A stretch of DNA of 64,000 bases, from contig WTGU01000087.1 in assembly GCA_011523425.1 (NCBI GenBank), positions 1-64,000 of the forward strand, read 5' to 3'. Each line of letters starts with the position of its first letter. The stretch's first letter is position 1. The position numbers and the translations under genes are program-made. Below, piece by piece: positions 8,288 to 16,362 of this stretch. The DNA comes from Alphaproteobacteria bacterium (GTDB lineage: Bacteria; Pseudomonadota; Alphaproteobacteria; UBA828). The notes under the pieces were generated by a model, which was not told the DNA's origin, did not search any database, and was given only the letters and a program-made list of their open reading frames with translations.

Positions 8288-8773
8288 ATGACGAGACGCG
8301 CACTGATTTCGGCTGCGGCGGCACTGGCGTTCGCGCTGGTGGCGTTCGCCGGCACCGGCACGGCGAGCGCCCAGGAGGACCACTCGGGCGCAATCAAGGC
8401 CCGCCTAGCCTACATGCAGCTCAACGGCTTCTTCATGGGCCAGCTCGCGGGCATCGCCAAGGGCCAGGTTCCTTACGACGGGGCGCAGGCGAGCGGGATC
8501 GCCAACAATCTGCTCGCGCTGTCCACGATGGACGTGGGCGCAATGTGGCCGCCCGGCTCCGACAACGGTGCGCTTCCCGGCAAGACCCGGGCCAAGGCGG
8601 AAGTCTGGACCACCTTCCCGGCGGTCGTCGAGAAGGCCGATGCGATGACCAAGGCGCTGGAAGGTCTGGTGGCGGCGGCAGGCACCGATCTCGCCAGCCT
8701 GCAGGGCGCCTTCGGCGCGGTCGGCGCCGCCTGCGGCGGCTGCCACCGCCCGTTCCGCGCCGAGAGGTTTTGA
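8288..8773 (+). CDS. Cytochrome c' (class II c-type cytochrome)
   Basis: This 161-residue precursor has a signal peptide ending near GTASAQE and one haem-binding motif, C149-GG-C152-H153, nine residues from the C-terminus. That position and the helical body (IKARLAYMQLNGFFMGQLAG, WTTFPAVVEKADAM) are typical of cytochromes c' and c-556, which are periplasmic four-helix haem proteins linked to NO binding, electron transfer or stress. The ATG at 8288 starts a proper signal peptide, whereas the open frame upstream adds 48 residues without one. It is divergent from hyuA, which does not by itself imply a shared function. No partner redox gene lies beside it. Confidence 0.88.
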   Translation: MTRRALISAAAALAFALVAFAGTGTASAQEDHSGAIKARLAYMQLNGFFMGQLAGIAKGQVPYDGAQASGIANNLLALSTMDVGAMWPPGSDNGALPGKTRAKAEVWTTFPAVVEKADAMTKALEGLVAAAGTDLASLQGAFGAVGAACGGCHRPFRAERF

Positions 8774-8865
8774 GAGGGACTCTACCAAGAATCCTCAGGC
8801 GCCGGGCGCTCATGCGCGCGTTGCCGCGCGACGCGCTCGCTCCGCTCGATCGTGCGCTCCGCGCG

Positions 8866-8928
8866 CGTGGACGTGCGACGCTACGCGCCTTCGGCGCATC
8901 GTGCGCCTGCGCACGTGGACGTGCGACG
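8866..8928. repeat. 15-bp direct repeat pair downstream of cytochrome c' gene
   Basis: CGTGGACGTGCGACG occurs at 8866-8880 and again, identical, at 8914-8928 (48-bp period). The surrounding 8816-8935 is an unusually CG-dinucleotide-rich stretch with no convincing reading frame. It lies in the 265-bp convergent spacer between the cytochrome gene and the BKACE gene. No function is assigned. Confidence 0.6.
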
Positions 8929-8942
8929 TGCGGTCGCGCCGT

Positions 8943-8963
8943 CCGGGCCGCCTGGCGGCCCGG
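8943..8963. terminator. Perfect GC hairpin between convergent genes
   Basis: A perfect 10-bp inverted repeat, CCGGGCCGCC and GGCGGCCCGG with one central base, is followed on the plus strand by TTCTCTT. It sits between the convergent cytochrome c' and BKACE genes. That location suits a bidirectional terminator, although the T-tract is weak and an IHF- or REP-like role is possible. Confidence 0.45.
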
Positions 8964-9038
8964 TTCTCTTGACGACAGTCATCTCGCGCTGGCCACCATA
9001 ATGAGAACATCTGGCGTCTGAGGGGGGGATGTGCTCCT

Positions 9039-9965
9039 TCAGAAGCTGACCTGATCGCCGCCCTTGAGGCCCAGCATCTCGCGCGCCTCCGCCGGCGTCG
9101 CGACCTCGAGGGAGAGCTCCTCGACGATGCGCCTGGCCTTGGCGACCTGGGCGGCGTTGGAGGGCGCGAGCTCGCCCTTGCCGATGAAGAGGCTGTCTTC
9201 CAGGCCGACGCGGATATTGCCCCCCATCATCGCGCCCATGGTGACGAAGCTCATCTGGTGGCGGCCGGCGGCCAGGATCGACCAGCGGTAGTCGTCGCCG
9301 AAGAGCTTGTTGGCGATGCGGCGCATGTGCATCAGGTTCTCGTGGTCGGCGCCGATGCCGCCCAGGATGCCGAAGATGGTCTGCACGAAGAGCGGCGGCT
9401 TCACCAAGCCCCGGTCGACGAAATGGGCCAGGTTGTAAAGGTGGCCGACGTCGTAGCACTCGAACTCGAAGCGCACGCCGTGGCCTTCACCCAAATCCTT
9501 CATGATGTATTCGATATCTTTGAATGTGTTGCGGAAAATAAAGTCCTTCGTGCCCTCCAGATGGGCCCTCTCCCAGTCGTACTTGAACTCCTTGTAGCGG
9601 TTCAGCATCGGGTAGATGCCGAAGTTCATGGAGCCCATGTTGAGCGAGGTCATCTCCGGGCTCGCGCGGCGCGGCGCGGCGAGGCGCTCGTCCAGCGTCA
9701 TGCCGAGCCCGCCGCCGGTGGTGATGTTGATGACCGCGTCGGACTGCTGCTTGATGCGCGGCAGGAAGGCCATGAAGACGTCCGGGTCCGGCGTCGGCCG
9801 CCCGTCCTCGGGGTCGCGCGCGTGCAGGTGGAGGATGGAGGCGCCGGCCTCAGCCGCGGCCACGCCGTCGGCCGCGATCTCGTCCGGAGTCAGCGGCAGG
9901 TGCGGCGACATGGTGGGGGTGTGGATCGATCCCGTGACCGCGCAGGTGATGATGACTTTGCTCAT
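9039..9965 (-). CDS. Beta-keto acid cleavage enzyme (BKACE, DUF849; 3-keto-5-aminohexanoate cleavage-like)
   Basis: This 308-residue zinc enzyme belongs to the BKACE family, which condenses a beta-keto acid with acetyl-CoA to give acetoacetate and a new CoA ester. The zinc ligands His46 and His48 are in ILHLHARDP. NITTGGG (from residue 80), LNMGSMNFG, FECYDVGHL and GGNIRVGLEDSL are further family blocks. The N-terminus IITCAVTGSIHTPTMSPHLP is typical. The subgroup-specific substrate residues cannot be read without structure-based alignment, so the keto acid is unknown. It is the last gene of the pxpBC/tartrate-dehydratase/MFS cluster, about 100 bp after the MFS gene. It may convert the pathway's beta-keto product, which is inference. 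Confidence 0.9.
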   Translation of the reverse strand: MSKVIITCAVTGSIHTPTMSPHLPLTPDEIAADGVAAAEAGASILHLHARDPEDGRPTPDPDVFMAFLPRIKQQSDAVINITTGGGLGMTLDERLAAPRRASPEMTSLNMGSMNFGIYPMLNRYKEFKYDWERAHLEGTKDFIFRNTFKDIEYIMKDLGEGHGVRFEFECYDVGHLYNLAHFVDRGLVKPPLFVQTIFGILGGIGADHENLMHMRRIANKLFGDDYRWSILAAGRHQMSFVTMGAMMGGNIRVGLEDSLFIGKGELAPSNAAQVAKARRIVEELSLEVATPAEAREMLGLKGGDQVSF

Positions 9966-9989
9966 TGGCCCGTGACCTCCCGCTCTCGT

Positions 9990-10008
9990 CCGGCACGCGC
10001 CGTGCCGG
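9990..10008. other. Hairpin between MFS and BKACE genes
   Basis: A perfect 8-bp dyad, CCGGCACG and CGTGCCGG around CGC, lies in the 103-bp gap between the MFS stop (10069) and the BKACE start (9965). There is no T-run on the minus strand. It may modulate read-through into the BKACE gene or be neutral. Confidence 0.4.
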
Positions 10009-10068
10009 CGGCTGCGAGGGTTCTACCCGCCCGCCGCCCGCTCCGACAAGCGCGCCGGCATGGACGAA

Positions 10069-11268
10069 TCAGGCGTGTCCCGCCGGCTCCCGGCCGCGTG
10101 CTGCCCAGCGGATGGCGGCGAAGGTCCCCGCGCCGAAGAGCGCGAACGAACCCAGCAGGACGTAGAGGGTGCCGTCGAAGGCATAGCCGATCAGCCCGCC
10201 GAGCGGCACCGAGATGAGGGTGGAGAGCAGCGAGACGAGCGCCGCGCCCACGCCCGCGACGTGGCCGAGAGGCTGCATCGCGAGTGCGTTCAGGTTGCCG
10301 AAGAGAAGGCCGACCGCCGCGAAGACGAGCATCAGGGAGACCACGAACAGCCAGAGCGGCAGCAGCCCGTCGAAAGCGAAGGTTCCCGCCCACGACGCCA
10401 GCGAGACGAGGGTGGCGCCGAACGCCGCGACGCTCGAGAGGCGGACCATGCCGTAGCGCATGACGAGATGGCCGTTCACCAGCGCGGTGACGCCGAACGC
10501 CAGCGCCAGCCCGCCGAAATAGGCGGGGAAGAGAGAGCCCACGCCGTAGGCGTCCTGGAAGATCTGCTGGGCCGTGCTCAGGTAGGCGACGAAGGGGGAA
10601 AAGGCGAAGCCGAGCGCAAGCGTGTATCCCATCGACTGCCGGACCCGCAGCACCTCCATCGCCGATCGTCCGAGCGCGCTGAGGGAGAGGCGCGTGCGCC
10701 GCTCCGCCGGCAGCGTCTCGGGCTGGCGCAGCATGAGCCAGATGCCGGCGATGGCGGCGGCGGCGAAGAGCGTGAGGAAGATGGCGCGCCAGCCCGCGAT
10801 CGCCTGGATGCCCTGGCCGATGGCCGGCGCGAGCGTGGGCACGAGGATGAACACCGCCATCGCGAACGACATGATGCGCGCCATCCGGCGGCCCTCGTAC
10901 TGGTCGCGCACCAGCGCCACCGAGACGATGCGCGGCGCCGCGACGCCGATGCCCTGGAGCACGCGGCCGGCGAGCATGGATTCGAAGGTGGGTGCGAGGA
11001 TCGAGACGACGCAGCCGGCCATGAAGAGCGCAAGGCCGGCAAAGATGGCGGGCTTGCGGCCGATGACGTCGGAAAGCGGGCCGAAGAGGAGCTGCCCGAA
11101 GCCGAGCCCGAGGAAGAGGGCGGTCACGACGAGCTGCACGTCGTTGCGCCGCGCCGCGCCGAGGTCGCTCCCGATGGCCGGCAGCGCGGGCAGCATGGCG
11201 TCGATCGAGAGCGCGACGAGCGCCATCAGCAGGGCGACGAGCGGGACGAACTCGGCGGCGCTCGGCAT
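10069..11268 (-). CDS. Bcr/CflA-type MFS transporter
   Basis: This 399-residue protein has twelve predicted membrane helices and the major facilitator loop motif GPLSDVIGRKP between helices 2 and 3. LAGRVLQGIGVAAPRIVSVALVRDQYEGRRMARIM-type residues around helix 4 match motif C and the Bcr/CflA drug:H+ antiporter subfamily. The family usually exports drugs, sulfonamides or amino acids. Here the gene lies 53 bp downstream of a tartrate-dehydratase-like gene and upstream of a BKACE gene on the same strand. That suggests a pathway transporter, for uptake or for export of an intermediate, rather than a general resistance pump. The ATG at 11268 gives the expected short N-terminus before helix 1. 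Confidence 0.85.
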   Translation of the reverse strand: MPSAAEFVPLVALLMALVALSIDAMLPALPAIGSDLGAARRNDVQLVVTALFLGLGFGQLLFGPLSDVIGRKPAIFAGLALFMAGCVVSILAPTFESMLAGRVLQGIGVAAPRIVSVALVRDQYEGRRMARIMSFAMAVFILVPTLAPAIGQGIQAIAGWRAIFLTLFAAAAIAGIWLMLRQPETLPAERRTRLSLSALGRSAMEVLRVRQSMGYTLALGFAFSPFVAYLSTAQQIFQDAYGVGSLFPAYFGGLALAFGVTALVNGHLVMRYGMVRLSSVAAFGATLVSLASWAGTFAFDGLLPLWLFVVSLMLVFAAVGLLFGNLNALAMQPLGHVAGVGAALVSLLSTLISVPLGGLIGYAFDGTLYVLLGSFALFGAGTFAAIRWAARGREPAGHA

Positions 11269-11321
11269 GGGCCGCCCCGTCGTCTCTCCGGCTGCCGCCG
11301 GGACCGCGTGCCGACCGGAAT

Positions 11322-12485
11322 TCAGAGTAGGGTCTCCAGCAGTGCGGCGAGCGCGGCCTTGTGCTCGAAGCCCGCGCCGGGCGCATCGCCGAGGCTGACC
11401 CGGCCATCCTCCACCGGGGTGTCGTCGGCGAAGCCGCCGAAGGGCTGGAAGACGCCCGGATAGGATTCGCAGCCGCCGAGCGCAAGGCCGCCGGCGGCGG
11501 CGAGCGCCAGCAGGTTACCGCCGTGGGGGAGGAAGCGGCGGGGCGACCAGCCTTCCGCCGCCATCATGGCGACGATGTCGATGGTCTCGCCCACGCCGTA
11601 GGCGAGCGCCGGGTCGAACTGCACGAAGTCGACGTCCGGCCGCATGCCGCCGAAGCGGAGCAGGTTGCGCGCGTCCTGCAGCGAGAGCAGGTTCTCGCCG
11701 GTCGCGATCGCGCCGGGATAGGCTGCCGCCACCGCCGCGTTGAGGGAGAAGTCGAGGGGATCGCCGGGCTCCTCGTACCAGGCGAGGCGGTAGGGAACGA
11801 GCGCGTCGGCGTAGCGGAGCGCGGTCTCGGCGTCGAAGCGGCCGTTCGCGTCCACCGCGAGCCGGGCGCCGTCGCCGCCCAGCAGCGCCAGCACCGCCTC
11901 GATCCTGGCGCGGTCTTCGTCGAGGGTGGCGCCGCCGATCTTCATCTTCACCTGGGTGTAGCCCTGATCGAGATAGCGTCGCATCTCGGCGACGAGGCCT
12001 TCCGTGCCCTTGTCGGGGTCGTAGTAGCCGCCGGCGGCGTAGACGGGGACGCTCCGCTCCGGTGCGCCCGTGCCGGCCGCGTCCGCGATCGTCGCCCAGA
12101 GCGGCATGTCGGCGATCTTGGCGGCCGCATCCCAGACCGCGATGTCGAGCGCCGCCACGGCGACCGCGCGCTCACCGTGGCCGCCGGGCTTCTCGTTCCG
12201 CATCATCAGGCTGCGGATGGCGCGCGCGTCGAGGGTGGTACCGTCCGTGCTCGCGTGCTCCTCCGGCGCCTCCAGCACGCGCGGCGCGAGGCGCTCGCGG
12301 ATCAGCGCGCTCTGGGCGTAGCGGCCGTTGGCGTTGAAGCCGAAGCCCACCACGGGCCTGCCGCCGCGCACCACGTCCGTGATCACGGCGACCGCGCTCA
12401 CGGTCATCCTGCTGAAGTCGATCACGGCGTTCCGCATCGGCGCGCCCATGGGCACGACGGCATCGCGGATCTCGACGATCCTCAT
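11322..12485 (-). CDS. D-tartrate dehydratase-like enolase-superfamily enzyme
   Basis: This 387-residue protein has the enolase/mandelate-racemase two-domain fold and closely resembles, from memory, Bradyrhizobium D(-)-tartrate dehydratase. Shared blocks include GFGFNANGRYAQ, NEKPGGHGER, AAGGYY, VKMKIGG and FLPHGGN. Candidate active-site residues are Lys180/Lys182, the metal ligands Asp212, Glu238/Glu239 and Glu264, and His321. These fall within a residue or two of the known positions. The reaction would be dehydration of a 2,3-dihydroxy acid to an oxaloacetate-type keto acid. The ATG at 12485 overlaps the stop of the upstream pxpC-like gene in ATGA, so it is translationally coupled to it. 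A longer open frame upstream lies inside pxpC and was ignored. Confidence 0.85.
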   Translation of the reverse strand: MRIVEIRDAVVPMGAPMRNAVIDFSRMTVSAVAVITDVVRGGRPVVGFGFNANGRYAQSALIRERLAPRVLEAPEEHASTDGTTLDARAIRSLMMRNEKPGGHGERAVAVAALDIAVWDAAAKIADMPLWATIADAAGTGAPERSVPVYAAGGYYDPDKGTEGLVAEMRRYLDQGYTQVKMKIGGATLDEDRARIEAVLALLGGDGARLAVDANGRFDAETALRYADALVPYRLAWYEEPGDPLDFSLNAAVAAAYPGAIATGENLLSLQDARNLLRFGGMRPDVDFVQFDPALAYGVGETIDIVAMMAAEGWSPRRFLPHGGNLLALAAAGGLALGGCESYPGVFQPFGGFADDTPVEDGRVSLGDAPGAGFEHKAALAALLETLL

Positions 12486-13483
12486 GCCCGGCCGCCGTCC
12501 TGCTCCCCGGGTGCCAGGGAGTCCTCGGTGCACAGCGTGGCGATGCGGCGGCGCTCGGCCTGCGCGGCCGCCACCGTGACCTCGCGGAAGCGGTAGATCT
12601 CGTTGGGTCGCGACTGGCCGAGCTTCCACCAGGCGCAGGTCGGCACCGTGTAGGGGTTGATGAAGCCGCCGAGGGTGAGGGTGTCCACCATCAGGATGAT
12701 GGGGGTCTGGCCGCAGAGGTTGATGGCGCCGATGGGGTAGCCGTGGTCGATCACGTTGGAGGGGTGCTCGCCGTTCTCCGGTGCCTTGTCGGTCGCCTTC
12801 GCGGTGAAGGTCCAGTCCGGCCCGTCAAGGCGGAAGCCGACGCGATTGCTCTTGGACGAAAGCCGCCAGTCGCTCGTCAGGAAGCGCCGCTTGCCGGCCT
12901 CGTCGATCCAGTCGTCGTTGGGACCGGCGACGACCTCGATCTCCCAGACGCCGCCGGCGGGGGAGGGCGGGCGCACGCCGTCCCTCAGCCTGCGGCTGGG
13001 CGCCGTCGCGCCGACGTCTCGCAGGGGGATGGACTGGCCTTCCTTCAGTGCGGCCCCCTCGAGGCCGCCGCAGGCGCCGATGACGAAGGTCGCCCGCGAT
13101 TCGAGAAAGGGGGCCACCTCGATGCCGCCGGCGAAGGCGATGTAGGTGCGGGCACCGGTGACGGCGGAGCCCAGCGCCAGCGTCTGCCCGGCATGCACGG
13201 CGATGCTCTCCCAGAGCGGCACGGGCGCGCCGTCGAGGGTGGCCTTCATGTCGGCGCCGGTGAGCGCGATCACCGCGTCCCGGTCCGCGCGCAGCACCGG
13301 CCCGATGAAGGCGCATTCCAGCGCCGCCGCGCCCGGCGGATTGCCGACCAGGACGTTGGCGAGGCGGAATGACCAGTGGTCGATGGGCCCGGACGGCGGG
13401 AAGCCCATGCCGAAGGCGCCCTTGCGGCCCGGATAATCCTGCACCGTGGTCTCGAGACCGCCCTTGATGACCGTGAATCCCAT
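12482..13483 (-). CDS. Biotin-dependent carboxyltransferase / 5-oxoprolinase subunit C family protein, copy 1
   Basis: This 333-residue protein belongs to the PxpC/KipA/allophanate-hydrolase-subunit-2 family. It begins with the standard GLETTVQDYPGRKG motif and has GFPPSGPIDHWSFRLANVLVGN, LTGADM, VVAGPNDDW and EHPSNVIDHGYPIGAINLCGQTPIIL. PxpC works with PxpB and PxpA to open 5-oxoproline using ATP, and relatives bind carboxylated biotin or act on urea. A second pxpC-like gene with the same blocks lies upstream, so the BC cassette is duplicated. It starts 3 bp after the pxpB-like gene and overlaps the dehydratase gene by 4 bp. Without a PxpA gene nearby, 5-oxoproline itself is an uncertain substrate. 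Confidence 0.87.
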   Translation of the reverse strand: MGFTVIKGGLETTVQDYPGRKGAFGMGFPPSGPIDHWSFRLANVLVGNPPGAAALECAFIGPVLRADRDAVIALTGADMKATLDGAPVPLWESIAVHAGQTLALGSAVTGARTYIAFAGGIEVAPFLESRATFVIGACGGLEGAALKEGQSIPLRDVGATAPSRRLRDGVRPPSPAGGVWEIEVVAGPNDDWIDEAGKRRFLTSDWRLSSKSNRVGFRLDGPDWTFTAKATDKAPENGEHPSNVIDHGYPIGAINLCGQTPIILMVDTLTLGGFINPYTVPTCAWWKLGQSRPNEIYRFREVTVAAAQAERRRIATLCTEDSLAPGEQDGGRA

Positions 13484-13486
13484 GGT

Positions 13487-14356
13487 TCAGAACCGCTCGC
13501 TCGCATCGAGGGAGGCGGCCCATGCCTTGTAGGCGCGGACGGAGAAACGCTGATAGCCGGTCACGTTGAAGGTATAGGTGCCGTCGGCCACGCGGCTCTC
13601 GATGTAGTCGAACTCTTCGCGCTCGACGGGCACGAACTTGACCCTGTCGGCGGCATCCAGCAGCACCACCCGGTCACGGTAGGCCGGCAGCCTCGCCTGC
13701 GTGTCCCAGAGCGGCACCGGCGTGCGCCCGATCAGGTTGTAGCCGCCCGGCCCCGGCGTCGTGTAGATCGAGGTGGAGAGTCCGCCGACGCCGATGGCGC
13801 CGAGCGTCGTCCAGGTGCGCGGCGGGTTGTACTTGGGCGAGGTGATGGCGCAGCGCGGATCGAGCGCCACCATCAGCGGCAGCCCCGGCGTGGAGCACAC
13901 CGCGACCACCCAGTGCTCGGTCCCCGAATGTACACGCGCGAGCTGAGCCGCGTCCTCCAGCCCGTTGATTCGGGCCACGAATTCCGGGTCTCCCTCGCGC
14001 GGCGCGATGCGCTCGGCGTAGTCCTCCACGCAGGCCTTCGTCCACGGGTCGCGGTACATGACGGGGAGGTAGGCGAGGCGGCTCTCCAGCTCCAGGTCCT
14101 CGACCGGGCCGAGCCCCTCGATGAGGCGGCGGAGCTCCCGCTCCAGGTCGTCCGCGCCGATCAGGTCCGGGTCGTACTCCACCACCACCGAGTTGTAGGA
14201 GGGGTTGGTGTCGATCACGCCCTTGGTGCGGTCCTCCCGCAGTGCCGCCGTCAGCCCCAGCGCCATGAAGTTGAGGTCGATGCGCGCATCGTCGCCGAAT
14301 TGCACCAGCACGAAGGTGTCGCCGCCGGGCAGGAAGCGCGGCTCGTCGAAGATCAC
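13487..14356 (-). CDS. 5-oxoprolinase subunit B / KipI family protein, copy 1
   Basis: This 289-residue protein is of the PxpB/KipI/allophanate-hydrolase-subunit-1 family. The GTG start at 14356 was chosen because VIFDEPRFLPGGD aligns with MIYDEPRFRPGGD of the other copy. It also overlaps the upstream pxpC stop as GTGA, with GGAGGA just before. Family blocks seen are LARVHSGTEHWVVAV, DPRCAITSPKYNPPRTW, GGLSTSIYTTPGPGGYNLIGRTPVPLWD and FVPVEREEFDYI. It is a cyclophilin-like-fold partner of PxpC and probably binds it directly. Its length equals that of copy 2 (289 residues), which supports cassette duplication. Confidence 0.87.
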   Translation of the reverse strand: MIFDEPRFLPGGDTFVLVQFGDDARIDLNFMALGLTAALREDRTKGVIDTNPSYNSVVVEYDPDLIGADDLERELRRLIEGLGPVEDLELESRLAYLPVMYRDPWTKACVEDYAERIAPREGDPEFVARINGLEDAAQLARVHSGTEHWVVAVCSTPGLPLMVALDPRCAITSPKYNPPRTWTTLGAIGVGGLSTSIYTTPGPGGYNLIGRTPVPLWDTQARLPAYRDRVVLLDAADRVKFVPVEREEFDYIESRVADGTYTFNVTGYQRFSVRAYKAWAASLDASERF

Positions 14357-15336
14357 CCGGCGTCCTCCAGGCTTGCTTCGGCGCAGAGCGCGTCGATCCG
14401 CTGCCGCTCGGCCTGCGCGTCGGCGACCGAGACGAGATCGAAGCGGTAGACGTCGTTGGGCTTCGACTGGGCGAGCTTCCAGAATGCGGCGGACGGCACC
14501 GTGAAGGGGTTGATGAAGCCGCCGGCCGACGGCCCGTCGTTGACCAGGATGATCGGCGTCTGGCCGCAGAGGTTCACCGCGCCCACCGGATAGCCGTGGT
14601 CGAGGATGTTGGAGGGATGTTCGCCGTGCTCCGGTCCCTTGTCGGTGGCGCGGGCGGCGAAGGTCCACTCAGGGCCGGAGAGGCGGTAGCCGGTACGGTT
14701 GCTGCGGGCCTGCAGCGTCCACGCGCTCTCCAGGAACATGTGCTGGCCGGCCTCGTCGATCCAGTCGTCGTTGGGGCCGGCGACGACCTCGATCCGCCAC
14801 TCCTTGCCCGCAGGGATCGGCGGCCGGCAGTCGGCCCTGACCCGCCGGCCCGGCCTGCCGGCCCCGGCCCTGTCGCCCAGCGGCAGGCGCTGGCCGTCCT
14901 TGAGCGCGTGGCCCTCCATGCCGCCGACTCCGGCCATATGAAAGGTCGAGCGCGAGCCCAGCACCGGGGCCGTGTCGATGCCGCCGGCGACGGCGAGGTA
15001 GGTGCGGGCGCCGGTGCTTGCGAAGCCGGTCTCCAGCACCGCTCCGGCGGGCACGGCGACGCTCTCCCACTGGGGCATGGGCACGCCGTCGAGGGTCGGC
15101 GCCATCGTGGCACCGGTCAGCGCGATCAGCGTCTCGCTCTCGAAGCGGAGCGTCGGCCCGAGGAACTGGATCTCCAGCCCCGCAGCGTCGTCCGCGTTGC
15201 CCACCAGCAGGTTGGCGAGGCGGAAGGACCACATGTCGAAGGGGCCGGACGGTGGGAAGCCCTGCTCCCAGAAGCCGTAGCGGCCGGGAAAATCCTGCAC
15301 GCCGGTCTCGAGCCCGGCCTTGACCACTTCGATCAC
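14353..15336 (-). CDS. Biotin-dependent carboxyltransferase / 5-oxoprolinase subunit C family protein, copy 2
   Basis: This 327-residue PxpC-type protein begins VIEVVKAGLETGVQDFPGRYG from a GTG at 15336, with GGAGG upstream. The upstream in-frame extension lies in a repeat element and is not coding. It shares GFPPSGPFDMWSFRLANLLVGN, VVAGPNDDWIDEAG, ATDKGPEHGEHPSN and NLCGQTPIIL with the downstream copy but differs in many loop residues. The duplication is therefore old enough to have diverged, and the two cassettes may act on different substrates. Its stop overlaps the start of the copy 1 pxpB-like gene. Together with the pxpB-like gene at 15493-16362 it forms the first of the two BC pairs. 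Confidence 0.87.
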   Translation of the reverse strand: MIEVVKAGLETGVQDFPGRYGFWEQGFPPSGPFDMWSFRLANLLVGNADDAAGLEIQFLGPTLRFESETLIALTGATMAPTLDGVPMPQWESVAVPAGAVLETGFASTGARTYLAVAGGIDTAPVLGSRSTFHMAGVGGMEGHALKDGQRLPLGDRAGAGRPGRRVRADCRPPIPAGKEWRIEVVAGPNDDWIDEAGQHMFLESAWTLQARSNRTGYRLSGPEWTFAARATDKGPEHGEHPSNILDHGYPVGAVNLCGQTPIILVNDGPSAGGFINPFTVPSAAFWKLAQSKPNDVYRFDLVSVADAQAERQRIDALCAEASLEDAG

Positions 15337-15360
15337 GGCCGTAGCCCTCCACCCCGTTCC

Positions 15361-15448
15361 GTCATGGCCGGGCTTGTCCCGGCCATCCACGAGAACACCC
15401 CGGCCTCGCCCGGCGGGAAGAGATGCCCGGAACCAGTCCGGGCATGAC
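15361..15448. repeat. Paired-hairpin intergenic repeat element, alphaproteobacterial type
   Basis: Two perfect 9-bp hairpins lie between copy 2 pxpC and copy 2 pxpB. ATGGCCGGG and CCCGGCCAT (15364-15386) surround CTTGT, and ATGCCCGGA and TCCGGGCAT (15423-15445) surround ACCAG. The unit is bounded by GTCATG (15361) and CATGAC (15448). Elements of this look are scattered by the hundred in many alphaproteobacterial genomes. Here it separates the two genes of one BC cassette and may affect mRNA stability. Confidence 0.75.
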
Positions 15449-15492
15449 GGCGAGGGGTAGGCCGAGCTGGCACGAATTCGCAGGCCACGACG

Positions 15493-16362
15493 CTAGAACC
15501 TGACGCTCATGTCGAGGGTCGCGAGCCACTCGTGGTAGGCGCGGATCGAGAACTTCGCGTAGGCCGCGACCTGGTGCTCGTAGGCGCCGCTCTCCACCTG
15601 CGCCGTCACGTGGTCGTACTCCTCCCGGCCCACGGGCACGAAGCGCACGCGGTCGCCCGGCCGGAGCAGGGCGAGGCGATCGCGGAAGGCGCGCAGCCGC
15701 TGCTCCAGGTCGAACACCGGCACCGGCGAGTGGCCGATGATCTGGTAGCCGCCGGGAGTGCGGGCCGGATAGAGGCAGGTGACGGAGCCGCCGTAGCCGA
15801 GCGTTCCCTTCGGCGTCCAGGTGCGCGGCGGGTTGTACTTCGGCGCCGTGAGGCGGCAGCGCGGATCCAGCGCGATCAGCGACGCGAGGCCGGGGTAGAA
15901 GCCCAGTGCCGCGACCCAGTACTCCGTGCCGGAATGGATGCGCGCGAGCTGCGCGCGGCTCTCCAGCGCATTGAGCCGCACCATGAGGTCGGGGTCGTAC
16001 TCCTTCTCGCCGATACGGGCGCAGTAGTCCTCCCAGCAGGCGCGGGTGAGGTGGTCGAAGTAGAGCACGGGGAAGGTGTAGAGCGGGCTCGGCAGTTCCA
16101 CGTCCTCGAGCGAGCCGAGGGAGCCATGGAGCGCTCCGATCTCGCGCAGGACGTCGTCGTAGCCGATCCGCTCGGGCGCGTAGCTGATGACGATGGAGGC
16201 CATGTTCGGCAGCAGCTCGACGATGCCGTCGAGCCGGGCCTCGCGCACCCGCGCGGTCAGCGCATGCACCAGGAAGTTGAGATCGAAATTGAGCTCGTCG
16301 CCGAGCTCCATCTCGATGAAGCGGTCGCCGCCCGGCCTGAAACGCGGCTCGTCGTAGATCAT
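15493..16362 (-). CDS. 5-oxoprolinase subunit B / KipI family protein, copy 2
   Basis: This 289-residue PxpB/KipI-type protein starts MIYDEPRFRPGGDRF at 16362. An ATG ten codons upstream adds only Arg-rich residues absent from the paralogue. It shares LARIHSGTEYWVAALGFYPG, DPRCRLTAPKYNPPRTW, GGSVTCLYPARTPGGYQIIGHSPVPVFD and FVPVGREEYDHV with copy 1. It is the promoter-proximal gene of the cluster that runs down to the BKACE gene. The 240 bp up to the divergent E1 gene therefore probably hold the promoters of both. Its partner pxpC-like gene follows after a 156-bp gap that carries the repeat element. Confidence 0.87.
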   Translation of the reverse strand: MIYDEPRFRPGGDRFIEMELGDELNFDLNFLVHALTARVREARLDGIVELLPNMASIVISYAPERIGYDDVLREIGALHGSLGSLEDVELPSPLYTFPVLYFDHLTRACWEDYCARIGEKEYDPDLMVRLNALESRAQLARIHSGTEYWVAALGFYPGLASLIALDPRCRLTAPKYNPPRTWTPKGTLGYGGSVTCLYPARTPGGYQIIGHSPVPVFDLEQRLRAFRDRLALLRPGDRVRFVPVGREEYDHVTAQVESGAYEHQVAAYAKFSIRAYHEWLATLDMSVRF

